Assembly: GCA_038209195.1 (NCBI GenBank)
Contig: JBBQXY010000128.1
Location: forward strand, 1-17,721
Length of the DNA: 17,721 nucleotides
Source of the DNA: JBBQXY01 sp038209195
GTDB taxonomy: Bacteria > Chloroflexota > Ktedonobacteria > Ktedonobacterales > Ktedonobacteraceae
Direction: 5' to 3'
Below, piece after piece: positions 6,104 to 14,314 of the stretch (positions are counted from its first letter, which is position 1; every line of letters starts with the position of its first letter). Made by a program: the position numbers and the translations under genes. A model generated the notes under the pieces. The model was not told the DNA's origin. It was given only the letters and a program-made list of their open reading frames with translations, and searched no databases.

Positions 6104-7117
6104 ATGCAGCAAGTAATAGCGCAAAACCACAGTGAAATATGTGCGGCCAACAATGCGACTCGCATGATTAACGGCAATTTTACAGGGAAAGATATCGTTT
6201 CCCTTGATCAATTTTCAACCGAAGATTTACATGTACTGTTTCTGCTGGCGAACGAGATGAAACGTATCGCCGTCAACAAAGAACCTTCGAATATTCTGGC
6301 GGGTCATATCATTTCGTTGTTGTTCTTTGAACCATCAAGCCGGACGTTTGGCTCCTTCGCGGCGGCGGTGAAACGGCTGGGTGGGCAGACGCTGGATATT
6401 CAAAATCCCGAGACGGTCTCCTCTGTTTCTAAAGGTGAGACGTTTGAAGATACCATTCGCACGTTTGAAGCTTACTCGAACGCCATTGTGCTGCGTCACA
6501 AAGTCGCGGGTTCAGCAAAGTTGGCGGCTGAATCAGCCACTACCGTGCCAGTAATCAATGCTGGCGATGGCAATAATGAACATCCAACGCAGACGTTGCT
6601 TGACCTGTACACCATGTATGAGAAATTTGGTCGACTCAATAATCTGACGGGTCTGTTCGCGGGCGACCCGCTCAATAGCCGCACGATCCATTCACTCTTA
6701 AGTGGTCTGTCGCTGTTCGCCAACAACACGGTGTACCTGCTATCCCCCGCGCAATTGCGCTTGTCACGTCCGGATTATGTGTACTGGAGTTCGCGTGGAC
6801 TGCGCATTATCGAAATAACGTGCGAGAAAGAAATTCCGGCGCATTGCGATTTCTGGTACTGGACCCGTATTCAGCGCGAACGTTTCGCCACCATCGAGGA
6901 ATATAACGAGGCGGTGCAAGACAAATTTATTGTCACGCCGCAATTACTCCATACCTATGCTCGCAAGGACATGATCCTGATGGATCCTCTGCCCAGAGTG
7001 GGCACCATAGACACTGCAGTTGACGCCGACGAGCGCGCCGTCTATCTGCGCTCACAAATTCGCAACGGTCTGTATACCCGCATGGCCTTGCTGGCACTTC
7101 TACTTGGAAAGGCATAA
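6104..7117 (+). CDS. pyrB: Aspartate carbamoyltransferase catalytic subunit
   Basis: PyrB condenses carbamoyl phosphate with L-aspartate to N-carbamoyl-aspartate, the committed step of pyrimidine synthesis, in the cytoplasm. The 337-residue product shows the carbamoyl-phosphate site FFEPSSRT (74-81), the 80s-loop lysine (Lys110, in VSKGET), HPTQTLLDL (160-168) and DPLPR (294-298). HPTQ followed by the C-terminal NGLYTRMALL segment points to aspartate rather than ornithine transcarbamoylase. It is about 25-30 residues longer than the E. coli subunit, mostly at the N terminus. No regulatory subunit gene (pyrI) is adjacent. It is the first structural gene after the attenuator, and carA begins within a few to 40 nt of its stop. 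Confidence 0.95.
   Translation: MQQVIAQNHSEICAANNATRMINGNFTGKDIVSLDQFSTEDLHVLFLLANEMKRIAVNKEPSNILAGHIISLLFFEPSSRTFGSFAAAVKRLGGQTLDIQNPETVSSVSKGETFEDTIRTFEAYSNAIVLRHKVAGSAKLAAESATTVPVINAGDGNNEHPTQTLLDLYTMYEKFGRLNNLTGLFAGDPLNSRTIHSLLSGLSLFANNTVYLLSPAQLRLSRPDYVYWSSRGLRIIEITCEKEIPAHCDFWYWTRIQRERFATIEEYNEAVQDKFIVTPQLLHTYARKDMILMDPLPRVGTIDTAVDADERAVYLRSQIRNGLYTRMALLALLLGKA
7106..7112 (+). promoter_or_regulatory. Candidate ribosome site for an upstream carA start
   Basis: GGAAAGG, inside the end of pyrB, is 9 nt before an in-frame TTG at 7122 that would add 12 residues to CarA. The ATG at 7158 has no recognisable ribosome site, so the TTG start deserves consideration. Confidence 0.4.
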
Positions 7118-7157
7118 GAAGTTGAACGTCCAACATAGTGTGATAAAGCATTCACCA

Positions 7158-8240
7158 ATGATTGAAGAATATAACAGTACAGCCGCGGAGACAGCTCAGC
7201 AAGGCATTCTTATGCTGGAAGATGGCACGACGTTTGAAGGAACATCGTTCGGCTTTGCGCGTGAAATCTCCGGCGAAGTGGTCTTTGGCACGGGCATGGT
7301 CGGCTATCCAGAAGCGATGACCGATGCTTCATTTGCCGGACAAATTCTGGTCATGACCTATCCGCTCATCGGCAACTATGGCGTACCCGACGCAGCCCTG
7401 TGGGAAAGCGATCGTATTCATGTCGCGGGACTAATCGTCTCCGATTATATTGATATTCCGTCGCACGCGCAAAGCTCAATGAACCTGGGAACGTGGCTGC
7501 AAAAAGAGCGCGTGCCCGCGCTGGAGATCAAGGATACGCGCCTGCTCACGCAGCATATTCGCACGCATGGCACGATGCTGGGCCGCTTCGTCTTCGATAC
7601 AGAAGTTCCCTTCCACGATCCCAATAGCGATAACTTGGTCGAGCGTGTCTCCACCAAGCATATCCAACAGGAGGGCAGCGGTGAGACGACGATTGTGCTG
7701 ATTGATTGTGGTGCGAAACGCAACATTGCACACTGTCTGCTTGCCCGAAATGTGCGCGTCATTACCGTACCCTGGGATTGGGATCCGTTTGTTGATGGGG
7801 TCAGCATGGATTTTGACGGCATCGTGGTCTCCAATGGCCCCGGCAATCCAAAGATGGCACAAAAGACCATTGCGACCATTCGTAAGGCTATGGAGCGCAA
7901 GGTGCCGACGCTGGGCATCTGCCTTGGTCATCAGTTGCTGGCACTGGCGGCAGGCGGCGATACCTACAAGTTGAAATTTGGGCATCGCAGCCAGAACCAG
8001 CCATGCATCTTGCAGGGGACGAAACGCTGCTATATCACGACGCAGAATCACGGCTTCGCGGTCGGGCAACTGCCACCAGAATTTACTCCCTGGTTCGTCA
8101 ATGCTAACGATGGGAGCAACGAGGGCATACGGCATGAACACTATCCATTTCTTTCGGTGCAATTTCACCCAGAAGCGATGCCCGGTCCGATGGATACTGA
8201 ATGGATTTTTGACTACTTTCTGGAGAGGGTAAGAGGTTAA
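7158..8240 (+). CDS. carA: Carbamoyl-phosphate synthase small (glutaminase) subunit
   Basis: CarA hydrolyses glutamine and channels ammonia to CarB. The N-terminal CPSase small domain starts at LMLEDGTTFEG (about 18-28), and the class I glutamine amidotransferase domain occupies about 178-358. The nucleophile is Cys255 in GICLGHQ; His337 and Glu339 in VQFHPEA complete the triad, and SNGPGNP (225-231) forms the oxyanion region. The length (360 aa from ATG) is normal. The start is ambiguous: ATG 7158 lacks a ribosome site, while TTG 7122, 4 nt after the pyrB stop, has one. The stop is one base before the carB GTG, so the two subunits are tightly co-translated. Confidence 0.95.
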   Translation: MIEEYNSTAAETAQQGILMLEDGTTFEGTSFGFAREISGEVVFGTGMVGYPEAMTDASFAGQILVMTYPLIGNYGVPDAALWESDRIHVAGLIVSDYIDIPSHAQSSMNLGTWLQKERVPALEIKDTRLLTQHIRTHGTMLGRFVFDTEVPFHDPNSDNLVERVSTKHIQQEGSGETTIVLIDCGAKRNIAHCLLARNVRVITVPWDWDPFVDGVSMDFDGIVVSNGPGNPKMAQKTIATIRKAMERKVPTLGICLGHQLLALAAGGDTYKLKFGHRSQNQPCILQGTKRCYITTQNHGFAVGQLPPEFTPWFVNANDGSNEGIRHEHYPFLSVQFHPEAMPGPMDTEWIFDYFLERVRG

Positions 8241-8241
8241 G

Positions 8242-11200
8242 GTGAAAACGTTGCGCAATGTGTTGGTACTGGGTGCTGGTGCCTTAAAAATTGGACAGTC
8301 CGGCGAATTCGATTATTCCGGTTCGCAAGCGTTGAAAGCTTTACGCGAGGAGGGGATTCGCACCATTCTGGTCAATCCCAATATCGCGACCATCCAGACC
8401 TCGCACCAACTGGCCGACGAGATCTACTTTTTGCCAGTCACGCCCTTTTTCGTGGAGAAGATTATCGAGAAGGAGCGGCCAGATGGCATTCTGCTCTCTT
8501 TTGGTGGGCAGACAGCCCTCAATTGCGGCATTGAGTTGTTTGAAAAGGGCGTTTTAGCACGGTACAACGTCGAGATTCTGGGAACGCCCATCTCGGCGAT
8601 TATCCTGACGGAAGACCGCCAGGAGTTCGCGCAACACCTGCATAGCATTCATATTCCCACGCCGCAAAGTCGCAGTGCAACAACGTTAGAGGATTCCATC
8701 AGCATTGCAACAGAGATTGGCTTTCCGGTGATGGTGCGTGCTGGTTTCGCGCTGGGTGGGCAGGGATCGGGCATCGCGGGGAGCGTGCAAGAATTGGAAC
8801 ATATTGTCAGCGGCGCACTGGCCTTTGCCCCTCAGGTGCTGATTGAGCAATACCTGCATCACTACAAAGAGGTCGAGTACGAGGTCGTGCGTGATGCCTA
8901 CGATAACTGCATCACCGTGTGTAACATGGAAAATATGGACCCGCTGGGCATTCACACCGGTGAGTCTATTGTCGTGGCACCCAGCCAGACGCTCAATAAC
9001 GCGGAATATCAAACGTTGCGCACGGCTGCGACGACGATCGTAAGAAGTCTGGGCATTGTGGGTGAATGTAATGTTCAGTTCGCGCTTCATCCACGCACGC
9101 TCGATTACTATGTCATCGAGGTGAACGCTCGACTCTCGCGCAGTTCGGCATTGGCAAGCAAAGCAACTGGCTATCCTCTAGCGTACGTTGCCGCCAAACT
9201 CGCGCTTGGCTATGGGTTGACCGAAATCATCAACAGAGTGACGGGTGTTACCCAGGCGTGTTTCGAGCCCAGTCTGGACTATGTGGTCGTCAAGATACCG
9301 CGCTGGGATTTGGATAAATTCAAAGGTGTAGATGAAACTATCGGCACTGGTATGAAATCGGTGGGCGAGGTGATGGGCATTGGTAGAACGTTTGAGGAAG
9401 CCTTTCAAAAAGCCATTCGTATGCTCGATCTGGATTTTGAGGGCGTGACCTCCGAGAAAGTCTTTGCCGAAAACGAGACGGTAGCTGAGGCAATTGAGAA
9501 ATTCCTCTATACCCCGACGCCCAAACGTATGTTCGCGCTTTCGTTGGCCATGCGCCACGATTTCTCCGTGCAGAAAATTGCCGATATTACTGGTATCGAC
9601 CCATGGTTCTTGCAACGTATTCAACACATTGTGGATGTCGAACGGACGTTGCAAAGTGATAGGAACCTTTCGCACGAGCGATTGCGCTCATTGAAGCAGG
9701 TGGGCATTTCCGATAAGCGCATTGGAGTTCTGACCAACAAGACGGGTTTAGAGGTGCGGGCGTTGCGCAAACAACTCGGCGTCACGCCGTCGGTATTCCA
9801 GATAGATACGCTGGCAGCAGAGTTTAGCTCTGAGACCAACTATCTCTACATGACGTACAACGGGCAGCATCACGATGTCGCGCCTCTACAAGATAGCGGT
9901 GTGGTGGTACTTGGTTCCGGCCCGTATCGGATTGGTTCCTCGGTTGAATTTGACTGGACCAGCGTCAGTGTGGTGGACGCGCTGAAAAAACATGGCAAGC
10001 ACTCTGTTATCATTAACTGCAACCCCGAAACGGTCTCGACGGATTATGATACTTCCGACCGTCTCTACTTTGAAGAATTAACCTTTGAGCGTATCGCCGA
10101 TATCTGCGAGTTTGAGTCACCCTACGGGGTGATTGTCTCCGTCGGCGGGCAAACGCCCAATAACCGGGCGAAGGCGTTGCACAACTACGGTATTCCCCTC
10201 TTAGGAACGACGGCCACCAATATTGATCGGGCTGAAGACCGCAACAAGTTTTCGCACCTGCTGGATACACTCGGTATTCACCAACCAGCCTGGGATGCTT
10301 TTGTGAATATCGCCGAGATGACCCGCTTTGCCGAGCGCGTCGGCTATCCAGTGCTGGTGCGCCCATCCTACGTACTATCGGGTAATGCCATGCATATCTG
10401 CTATACGCAAGAGGAATTAGAGCAATATACCAGAGAAGCGGCTGCCGTTTCACCCGAGCAACATGTGACCGTCTCCAAGTTTTTTGAGAAGGTCAAAGAG
10501 ATCGAACTGGACGCGGTAGCCCAGCGTGGCGAGGTCAAAGCCTTCGTCATTGCAGAACACATCGAGAACGCGGGTGTCCATTCTGGCGACGCAACCATCG
10601 TCTTACCTCCGCAGAACATCAATGCGGTAACGCAAAGCAAGATTGAAGCCGTTGGTCGAGCCATTACCACAGCTCTGGAGATTACTGGCCCGTTCAATAT
10701 CCAATTTCTGGCTAAAGATAACGAGGTCTATGTCATCGAGGCCAATATACGAGCGTCACGTACCTTCCCCTTTATCTCGAAGGTAATGGGCGTCAATCTG
10801 ATCGAGATGTTTGTGAACGCGCTCTTTGAAGAACATATACCAGTGGTGACGATGCCGGATATTCACTTCACAGCGGTCAAGGCACCGCAGTTCTCATTCG
10901 CACGCCTGACAGGAGCCGACCCCGCGCTACGTGTCGAGATGGCTTCAACAGGCGAGGTGGCCTGCTTTGGCGAAGATGTGGAGGAAGCCTACCTCAAGGC
11001 AATACTTGCTACAGGCGGGAGCATTCCGCGAAAAGGTATCTTCATCAGTCTTGGCGGCGACGATAAGAAGGAGAAGTTTTTAGAAAGTGCCAAATTGTTG
11101 GCAGCACTCGCTATCCCTTTATATGCGACGGAAAAAACAGCAGCCTTTTTCCATGCGCATGGCATTGAAGCGACCATGCTCTACAAGCTACATGAACATC

Positions 11201-11433
11201 AATCGCCCAATGTGTTGGAATATTTTCGCGACAATAAGATTGACCTCGCCATCAATATCGTTGATCGCTATATTCAGAAAGATGTTGATGATGATTATGC
11301 CATGCGACGCTATGCCGTTGACCATAACATCCCCTTATTCACAAAAATTAAGCAGGCGCGTCTCTTTGTGAAGGCGATTGTAGCAATAGACCTTGCGACT
11401 ATCCCCATCAAATCATGGGGTGCCTATTCATAG
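8242..11433 (+). CDS. carB: Carbamoyl-phosphate synthase large subunit, CAD/CPS1-like type
   Basis: CarB makes carbamoyl phosphate from bicarbonate, CarA-derived ammonia and two ATP. The 1063-residue product has the full architecture: a first half with ATP-grasp domain from about 124, a linker domain around 420-550, a second half starting at VVVLGSGPYRIG (about 553) with ATP-grasp from about 664, and a methylglyoxal-synthase-like allosteric domain from about 931. Wording such as GALKIGQSGEFDYSG, NMENMDPLGIHTGESIVVAP and APQFSFARLTGADP matches the animal CAD/CPS1 and Bacteroidetes type more than E. coli, judged from remembered sequences. The GTG start at 8242 has AAGAGG (8231-8236) in good position. 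A 244-bp hairpin-rich gap separates it from pyrC. Confidence 0.96.
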   Translation: MKTLRNVLVLGAGALKIGQSGEFDYSGSQALKALREEGIRTILVNPNIATIQTSHQLADEIYFLPVTPFFVEKIIEKERPDGILLSFGGQTALNCGIELFEKGVLARYNVEILGTPISAIILTEDRQEFAQHLHSIHIPTPQSRSATTLEDSISIATEIGFPVMVRAGFALGGQGSGIAGSVQELEHIVSGALAFAPQVLIEQYLHHYKEVEYEVVRDAYDNCITVCNMENMDPLGIHTGESIVVAPSQTLNNAEYQTLRTAATTIVRSLGIVGECNVQFALHPRTLDYYVIEVNARLSRSSALASKATGYPLAYVAAKLALGYGLTEIINRVTGVTQACFEPSLDYVVVKIPRWDLDKFKGVDETIGTGMKSVGEVMGIGRTFEEAFQKAIRMLDLDFEGVTSEKVFAENETVAEAIEKFLYTPTPKRMFALSLAMRHDFSVQKIADITGIDPWFLQRIQHIVDVERTLQSDRNLSHERLRSLKQVGISDKRIGVLTNKTGLEVRALRKQLGVTPSVFQIDTLAAEFSSETNYLYMTYNGQHHDVAPLQDSGVVVLGSGPYRIGSSVEFDWTSVSVVDALKKHGKHSVIINCNPETVSTDYDTSDRLYFEELTFERIADICEFESPYGVIVSVGGQTPNNRAKALHNYGIPLLGTTATNIDRAEDRNKFSHLLDTLGIHQPAWDAFVNIAEMTRFAERVGYPVLVRPSYVLSGNAMHICYTQEELEQYTREAAAVSPEQHVTVSKFFEKVKEIELDAVAQRGEVKAFVIAEHIENAGVHSGDATIVLPPQNINAVTQSKIEAVGRAITTALEITGPFNIQFLAKDNEVYVIEANIRASRTFPFISKVMGVNLIEMFVNALFEEHIPVVTMPDIHFTAVKAPQFSFARLTGADPALRVEMASTGEVACFGEDVEEAYLKAILATGGSIPRKGIFISLGGDDKKEKFLESAKLLAALAIPLYATEKTAAFFHAHGIEATMLYKLHEHQSPNVLEYFRDNKIDLAINIVDRYIQKDVDDDYAMRRYAVDHNIPLFTKIKQARLFVKAIVAIDLATIPIKSWGAYS

Positions 11434-11458
11434 TGCTTTTTTTTACTTCATTTAACTT

Positions 11459-11626
11459 GCCGCCTTCGGCGGCAGGGGAGAGAGGGAGAACTAGGGCGCA
11501 GCCCTAGAACCCAGTCAGAGGGCGGCAGCCCTCTGCACTCCTGCTCGACAACGGAATGGAAAACTAGGGCGCAGCCCTATTACCTGTCCCCCGGACAGGG
11601 TGCCAGTCAAGGGGCGCGGCCCCTTG
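11459..11626. repeat. Array of six stem-loops between carB and pyrC
   Basis: Six near-perfect palindromes follow one another: GCCGCC/GGCGGC (11459-11473), CTAGGGC/GCCCTAG (11491-11507), AGAGGGC/GCCCTCT (11517-11534), TAGGGC/GCCCTA (11565-11579), CCTGTCC/GGACAGG (11583-11599) and CAAGGGGC/GCCCCTTG (11608-11626), each with a 3-4-nt loop. No T-tract follows any of them, so they are not standard terminators. As RNA they could separate expression of pyrC from carB or protect mRNA ends. The set is a longer copy of the repeat family found at 5600 and, inverted, after pyrC. Confidence 0.85.
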
Positions 11627-11664
11627 CATCCCCACTCGTCAAATGGAGTGAAGCAGTGTAATAT

Positions 11665-11669
11665 AGGAG
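11665..11669 (+). promoter_or_regulatory. Ribosome binding site that sets the pyrC start
   Basis: AGGAG lies 8 nt before ATG 11678. The upstream extension of the frame to 11600 runs through the hairpin repeats and is not credible. Confidence 0.8.
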
Positions 11670-11677
11670 CCTATATC

Positions 11678-13054
11678 ATGTCAACGATGTCAACGATTTC
11701 CGCACGGCTAATCGGTTCTATTGTGCTGCCCGATAAAATTCTAGAGGGCACGCTTTACGTGCAAGACGGCAAAATTGTACGCATAGAAGAGGGCTTTCCT
11801 CACGATAGTGGTCAACCCAACACCTATGATTTTCGCGGGAAATATCTCCTGCCTGGCCTGATTGAGGTACATGGGCATATGCGCGAGCCGGGGCTGGACT
11901 ATAAAGAAGATATTCCGCATGGCACGCGCGCTGGTCTTGCTGGCGGCTTTACGACGATTTGCGATATGCCGAATACGAAGCCGCCAACAACCACGGTGGC
12001 GCGTGTCAAAGCGCAAATCGAACGCTATACAGGCAGATCATATACCGACTTCGCTATCAATATGGGAACATCGTTGGAGGATATCGACGAACTGCAACAG
12101 ATTGATACCGCCCTGATTACCGGCGTCAAAATATTCGCTGCTGGTCATGCCTCAACGCCAACTACGATCCCTCGGATCAGCGATATCGCCCGAATTTTTG
12201 AAATTCTGGGCGAACGCGGCCTAATGGCTATTGTTCACGCGGAAAATCAGGAACTCGTGGACTATTTCACCCATCACTATCGCCATACGCTGGAGAGAAG
12301 CGATCCAGCCGCGTGGAGCGAGGCTCGTAATCGTTCGGTCGTGCTGACCTCCGTGCTTGAGATGATTGCGCTGGCACAACAGTTTCATGTCAAGCTCTAC
12401 CTGTTGCACCAATCAACACCCGAAGAGTTCGCCGCTATCGCCTTTGGTCGTAGCATCGGCGTGGAGGTGTACGGTGAAGTAGTGATCTTCCATCTCGCGC
12501 TGAACACTGACGATTACGCACAGCATGGCAATCGTATCAATGTAGCTCCTGCCCTACGCGCTCCTGCCGTACAGGAGCAGATGTGGCAATTGTTGCGCGA
12601 TGGCACCATCGATACCGTTTGTACCGACCACGCGCCTCACACGCTGGAGGAAAAATATCGCGAGAGTGTCTGGGATGTGGCATCAGGCATGCCAGGTTTT
12701 CAGGAGGCGTTGCCAGTTTTGATAACCGGCTGGGTTCAGCAATTTGGGAACGAGACGTTGGAGGAGGGATTGCTGCGTATAGCCCAGGTGACTTCACAAA
12801 ACATCGCGCAAATTTTCGGGTTCGCGCACAAAGGCAGCATCGTCGTTGGCAAAGATGCCGATATCGTGGTGGTAGATACGAATCAGCCGTGGACAATGAA
12901 AAAAGAGCACCTCTTCACCAAAAATCAGTGGTCAGTCTTCGAAGGCACAGAGTTCATCGGTCGGTCGGTAGCCACGTTCTTGCGCGGAACCCTTGTTTAT
13001 CGCGATGGCATCATTCTGGGTGAGCCACAAGGAAAACGCGTCGAGAGGAACTAA
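11678..13054 (+). CDS. pyrC: Dihydroorotase
   Basis: The product is a 458-residue amidohydrolase-superfamily enzyme. From context it interconverts carbamoyl-aspartate and dihydroorotate, the third step of UMP synthesis. Metal and catalytic positions are visible: HGHMREPG (His65, His67), DMPNTKPP (96-103), Lys151 in GVKIF, His187 in VHAEN, His244 in LLHQS and Asp317 in CTDHAPHTLEEK. The usual Asp before the first His pair is Glu63. Related allantoinases and hydantoinases share the fold, but the pyrB-carA-carB context and the DHAPHTLEEK wording favour dihydroorotase. The length suits class I enzymes. It is probably read through from carB, although the hairpin array could modulate this. I saw no separate promoter. 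Confidence 0.92.
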   Translation: MSTMSTISARLIGSIVLPDKILEGTLYVQDGKIVRIEEGFPHDSGQPNTYDFRGKYLLPGLIEVHGHMREPGLDYKEDIPHGTRAGLAGGFTTICDMPNTKPPTTTVARVKAQIERYTGRSYTDFAINMGTSLEDIDELQQIDTALITGVKIFAAGHASTPTTIPRISDIARIFEILGERGLMAIVHAENQELVDYFTHHYRHTLERSDPAAWSEARNRSVVLTSVLEMIALAQQFHVKLYLLHQSTPEEFAAIAFGRSIGVEVYGEVVIFHLALNTDDYAQHGNRINVAPALRAPAVQEQMWQLLRDGTIDTVCTDHAPHTLEEKYRESVWDVASGMPGFQEALPVLITGWVQQFGNETLEEGLLRIAQVTSQNIAQIFGFAHKGSIVVGKDADIVVVDTNQPWTMKKEHLFTKNQWSVFEGTEFIGRSVATFLRGTLVYRDGIILGEPQGKRVERN

Positions 13055-13189
13055 CCCTCTTTCGTCTTCTACTCCAGGAAGTCTGGGAAAAATTGTGCCA
13101 GCACATTACACATCAACCTGAACGGGCTACGCGCTTTATGCCACGCTCATCTTATGCTATACTGCTGACGAAAAATTATGATACTAATA

Positions 13190-13275
13190 AGTGGGGATGC
13201 AAGGGGCCGAGGCCCCTTGACTGGGTTCTAGGGCTGCGCCCTAGCTTCCTTCTCCCTCGCCGCAGGCGGCGTCTC
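13190..13275. repeat. Inverted copy of the carB-pyrC hairpin repeat
   Basis: In reverse complement this matches the 11459-11640 array in the same order but with the middle hairpins missing: GCCGC stem (13258-13271), CTAGGGC/GCCCTAG (13228-13244) and CAAGGGGCC/GGCCCCTTG (13200-13219), ending in the shared GCATCCCCACT. The rest of the 13055-13341 gap has no gene. A weak promoter-like TTTATG-17-TATACT (13135-13163) could serve the next gene, but support is low. Confidence 0.85.
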
Positions 13276-13341
13276 AAATGAAGAGAAACAAAGCACTATA
13301 ACTATAGAAAGCACTTTTGTTGGTAAAAGGAGAAATCATAC

Positions 13342-14142
13342 GTGAGCAAAACCCTATCACCATTTCAACCACCAGAGCTTGCAAAGGAAGCCCTGAGAAA
13401 GGTGCCGCAAGTAACCATACTCTTCTGGATCGTTAAATTGTTGACGACAGCTATGGGCGAGTCAACATCTGACTATCTGGTGTTTCACGTCGACCCATAT
13501 CTCGCGGTAGCACTCTCTGGCGTGGGCCTGGTTGCCGCGCTGATCCTACAGTTTTGGGTACGTCGCTATATTCCATGGGTCTACTGGTTGGCAGTTATGA
13601 TGGTCGCGATATTTGGAACTATGGCTGCCGATGTCATGCACGTCGTCTTGCACATTCCGTATCTCATCTCAAGCATATTCTTTGCTATTGTACTAGCCGT
13701 GGTCTTTGTCGTCTGGTATATGAGCGAGAAAACACTCTCTATCCATAGTATCACTACCCCTCGCCGCGAACTGTTTTACTGGGCCACGGTTATGGCGACC
13801 TTCGCCCTTGGTACTGCTACAGGTGATCTGACAGCGGCAACCCTGGGTTTAGGTTACTTTGCCTCAGGAGTGCTGTTTGCCGTCTTGTTTGCTATCCCAT
13901 TGCTGGCTTCCGGGTTGCTTGGTCTCAACGAAGTTGCAGCCTTCTGGTTTGCCTATATCATGACCAGGCCATTTGGTGCTTCCTTTGCCGACTGGTTTGG
14001 CAAGCCCTCACTGGGTGGCCTGGGGTTGGGCGATGAAAAGGTTTCCCTCGTCTTGACGATCTTGATCATCGCCTTTGTTGGTTATTTGACTGTTACCCAC
14101 AACGATGGGAAGAGAGAAAATATGGGCGGGGAACGAAGGTAG
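13342..14142 (+). CDS. COG4705-like multi-pass membrane protein
   Basis: A 266-residue integral membrane protein with about seven to eight hydrophobic helices (roughly 24-46, 53-72, 78-99, 105-126, 145-160, 170-192, 196-208 and 235-250). It resembles the uncharacterised membrane-anchored proteins of COG4705 (VPQVTILFWIVKLL opening, GESTSDYL). A motif of the form small-x-x-x-x-Asp occurs four times: GESTSD (39-44), GTMAAD (92-97), GTATGD (157-162) and GASFAD (212-217). This suggests internal duplication and Asp residues lining a membrane path. The GTG start at 13342 has AAGGAG (13327-13332) 9 nt upstream. Function is unknown; a transport role is speculation. It is followed by 172 bp before the lipoprotein gene. 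Confidence 0.85.
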   Translation: MSKTLSPFQPPELAKEALRKVPQVTILFWIVKLLTTAMGESTSDYLVFHVDPYLAVALSGVGLVAALILQFWVRRYIPWVYWLAVMMVAIFGTMAADVMHVVLHIPYLISSIFFAIVLAVVFVVWYMSEKTLSIHSITTPRRELFYWATVMATFALGTATGDLTAATLGLGYFASGVLFAVLFAIPLLASGLLGLNEVAAFWFAYIMTRPFGASFADWFGKPSLGGLGLGDEKVSLVLTILIIAFVGYLTVTHNDGKRENMGGERR

Positions 14143-14298
14143 CCATTAGAGGTGTGAACCAGTGTATATCCCCGCTGTGAGCTATTTGATACCATTCACT
14201 TGCAATCTCAGTTATGCTAATGGTAGGAAGTACCTGTTGGCTGATTATCTACTAGAGGTATTTTCTACCAGAGCTTTTTCTTAAAGGGTTCGTAATGC

Positions 14299-14304
14299 AA
14301 GGAG
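14299..14304 (+). promoter_or_regulatory. Ribosome binding site of the lipoprotein gene
   Basis: AAGGAG is 10 nt before ATG 14315. The in-frame TTG at 14306 is too close to it to be the start. A weak upstream promoter match, TTGGCT-16-TATTTT around 14238-14265, is possible. Confidence 0.7.
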
Positions 14305-14314
14305 TTTGGTAACT

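Noticed and set aside
11403..11444. carB terminator: CCCCAT/ATGGGG stem and T8 run
   Set aside because: The T-run starts about 16 nt after the stem, too far for intrinsic termination, and the stem is inside the coding end of carB.
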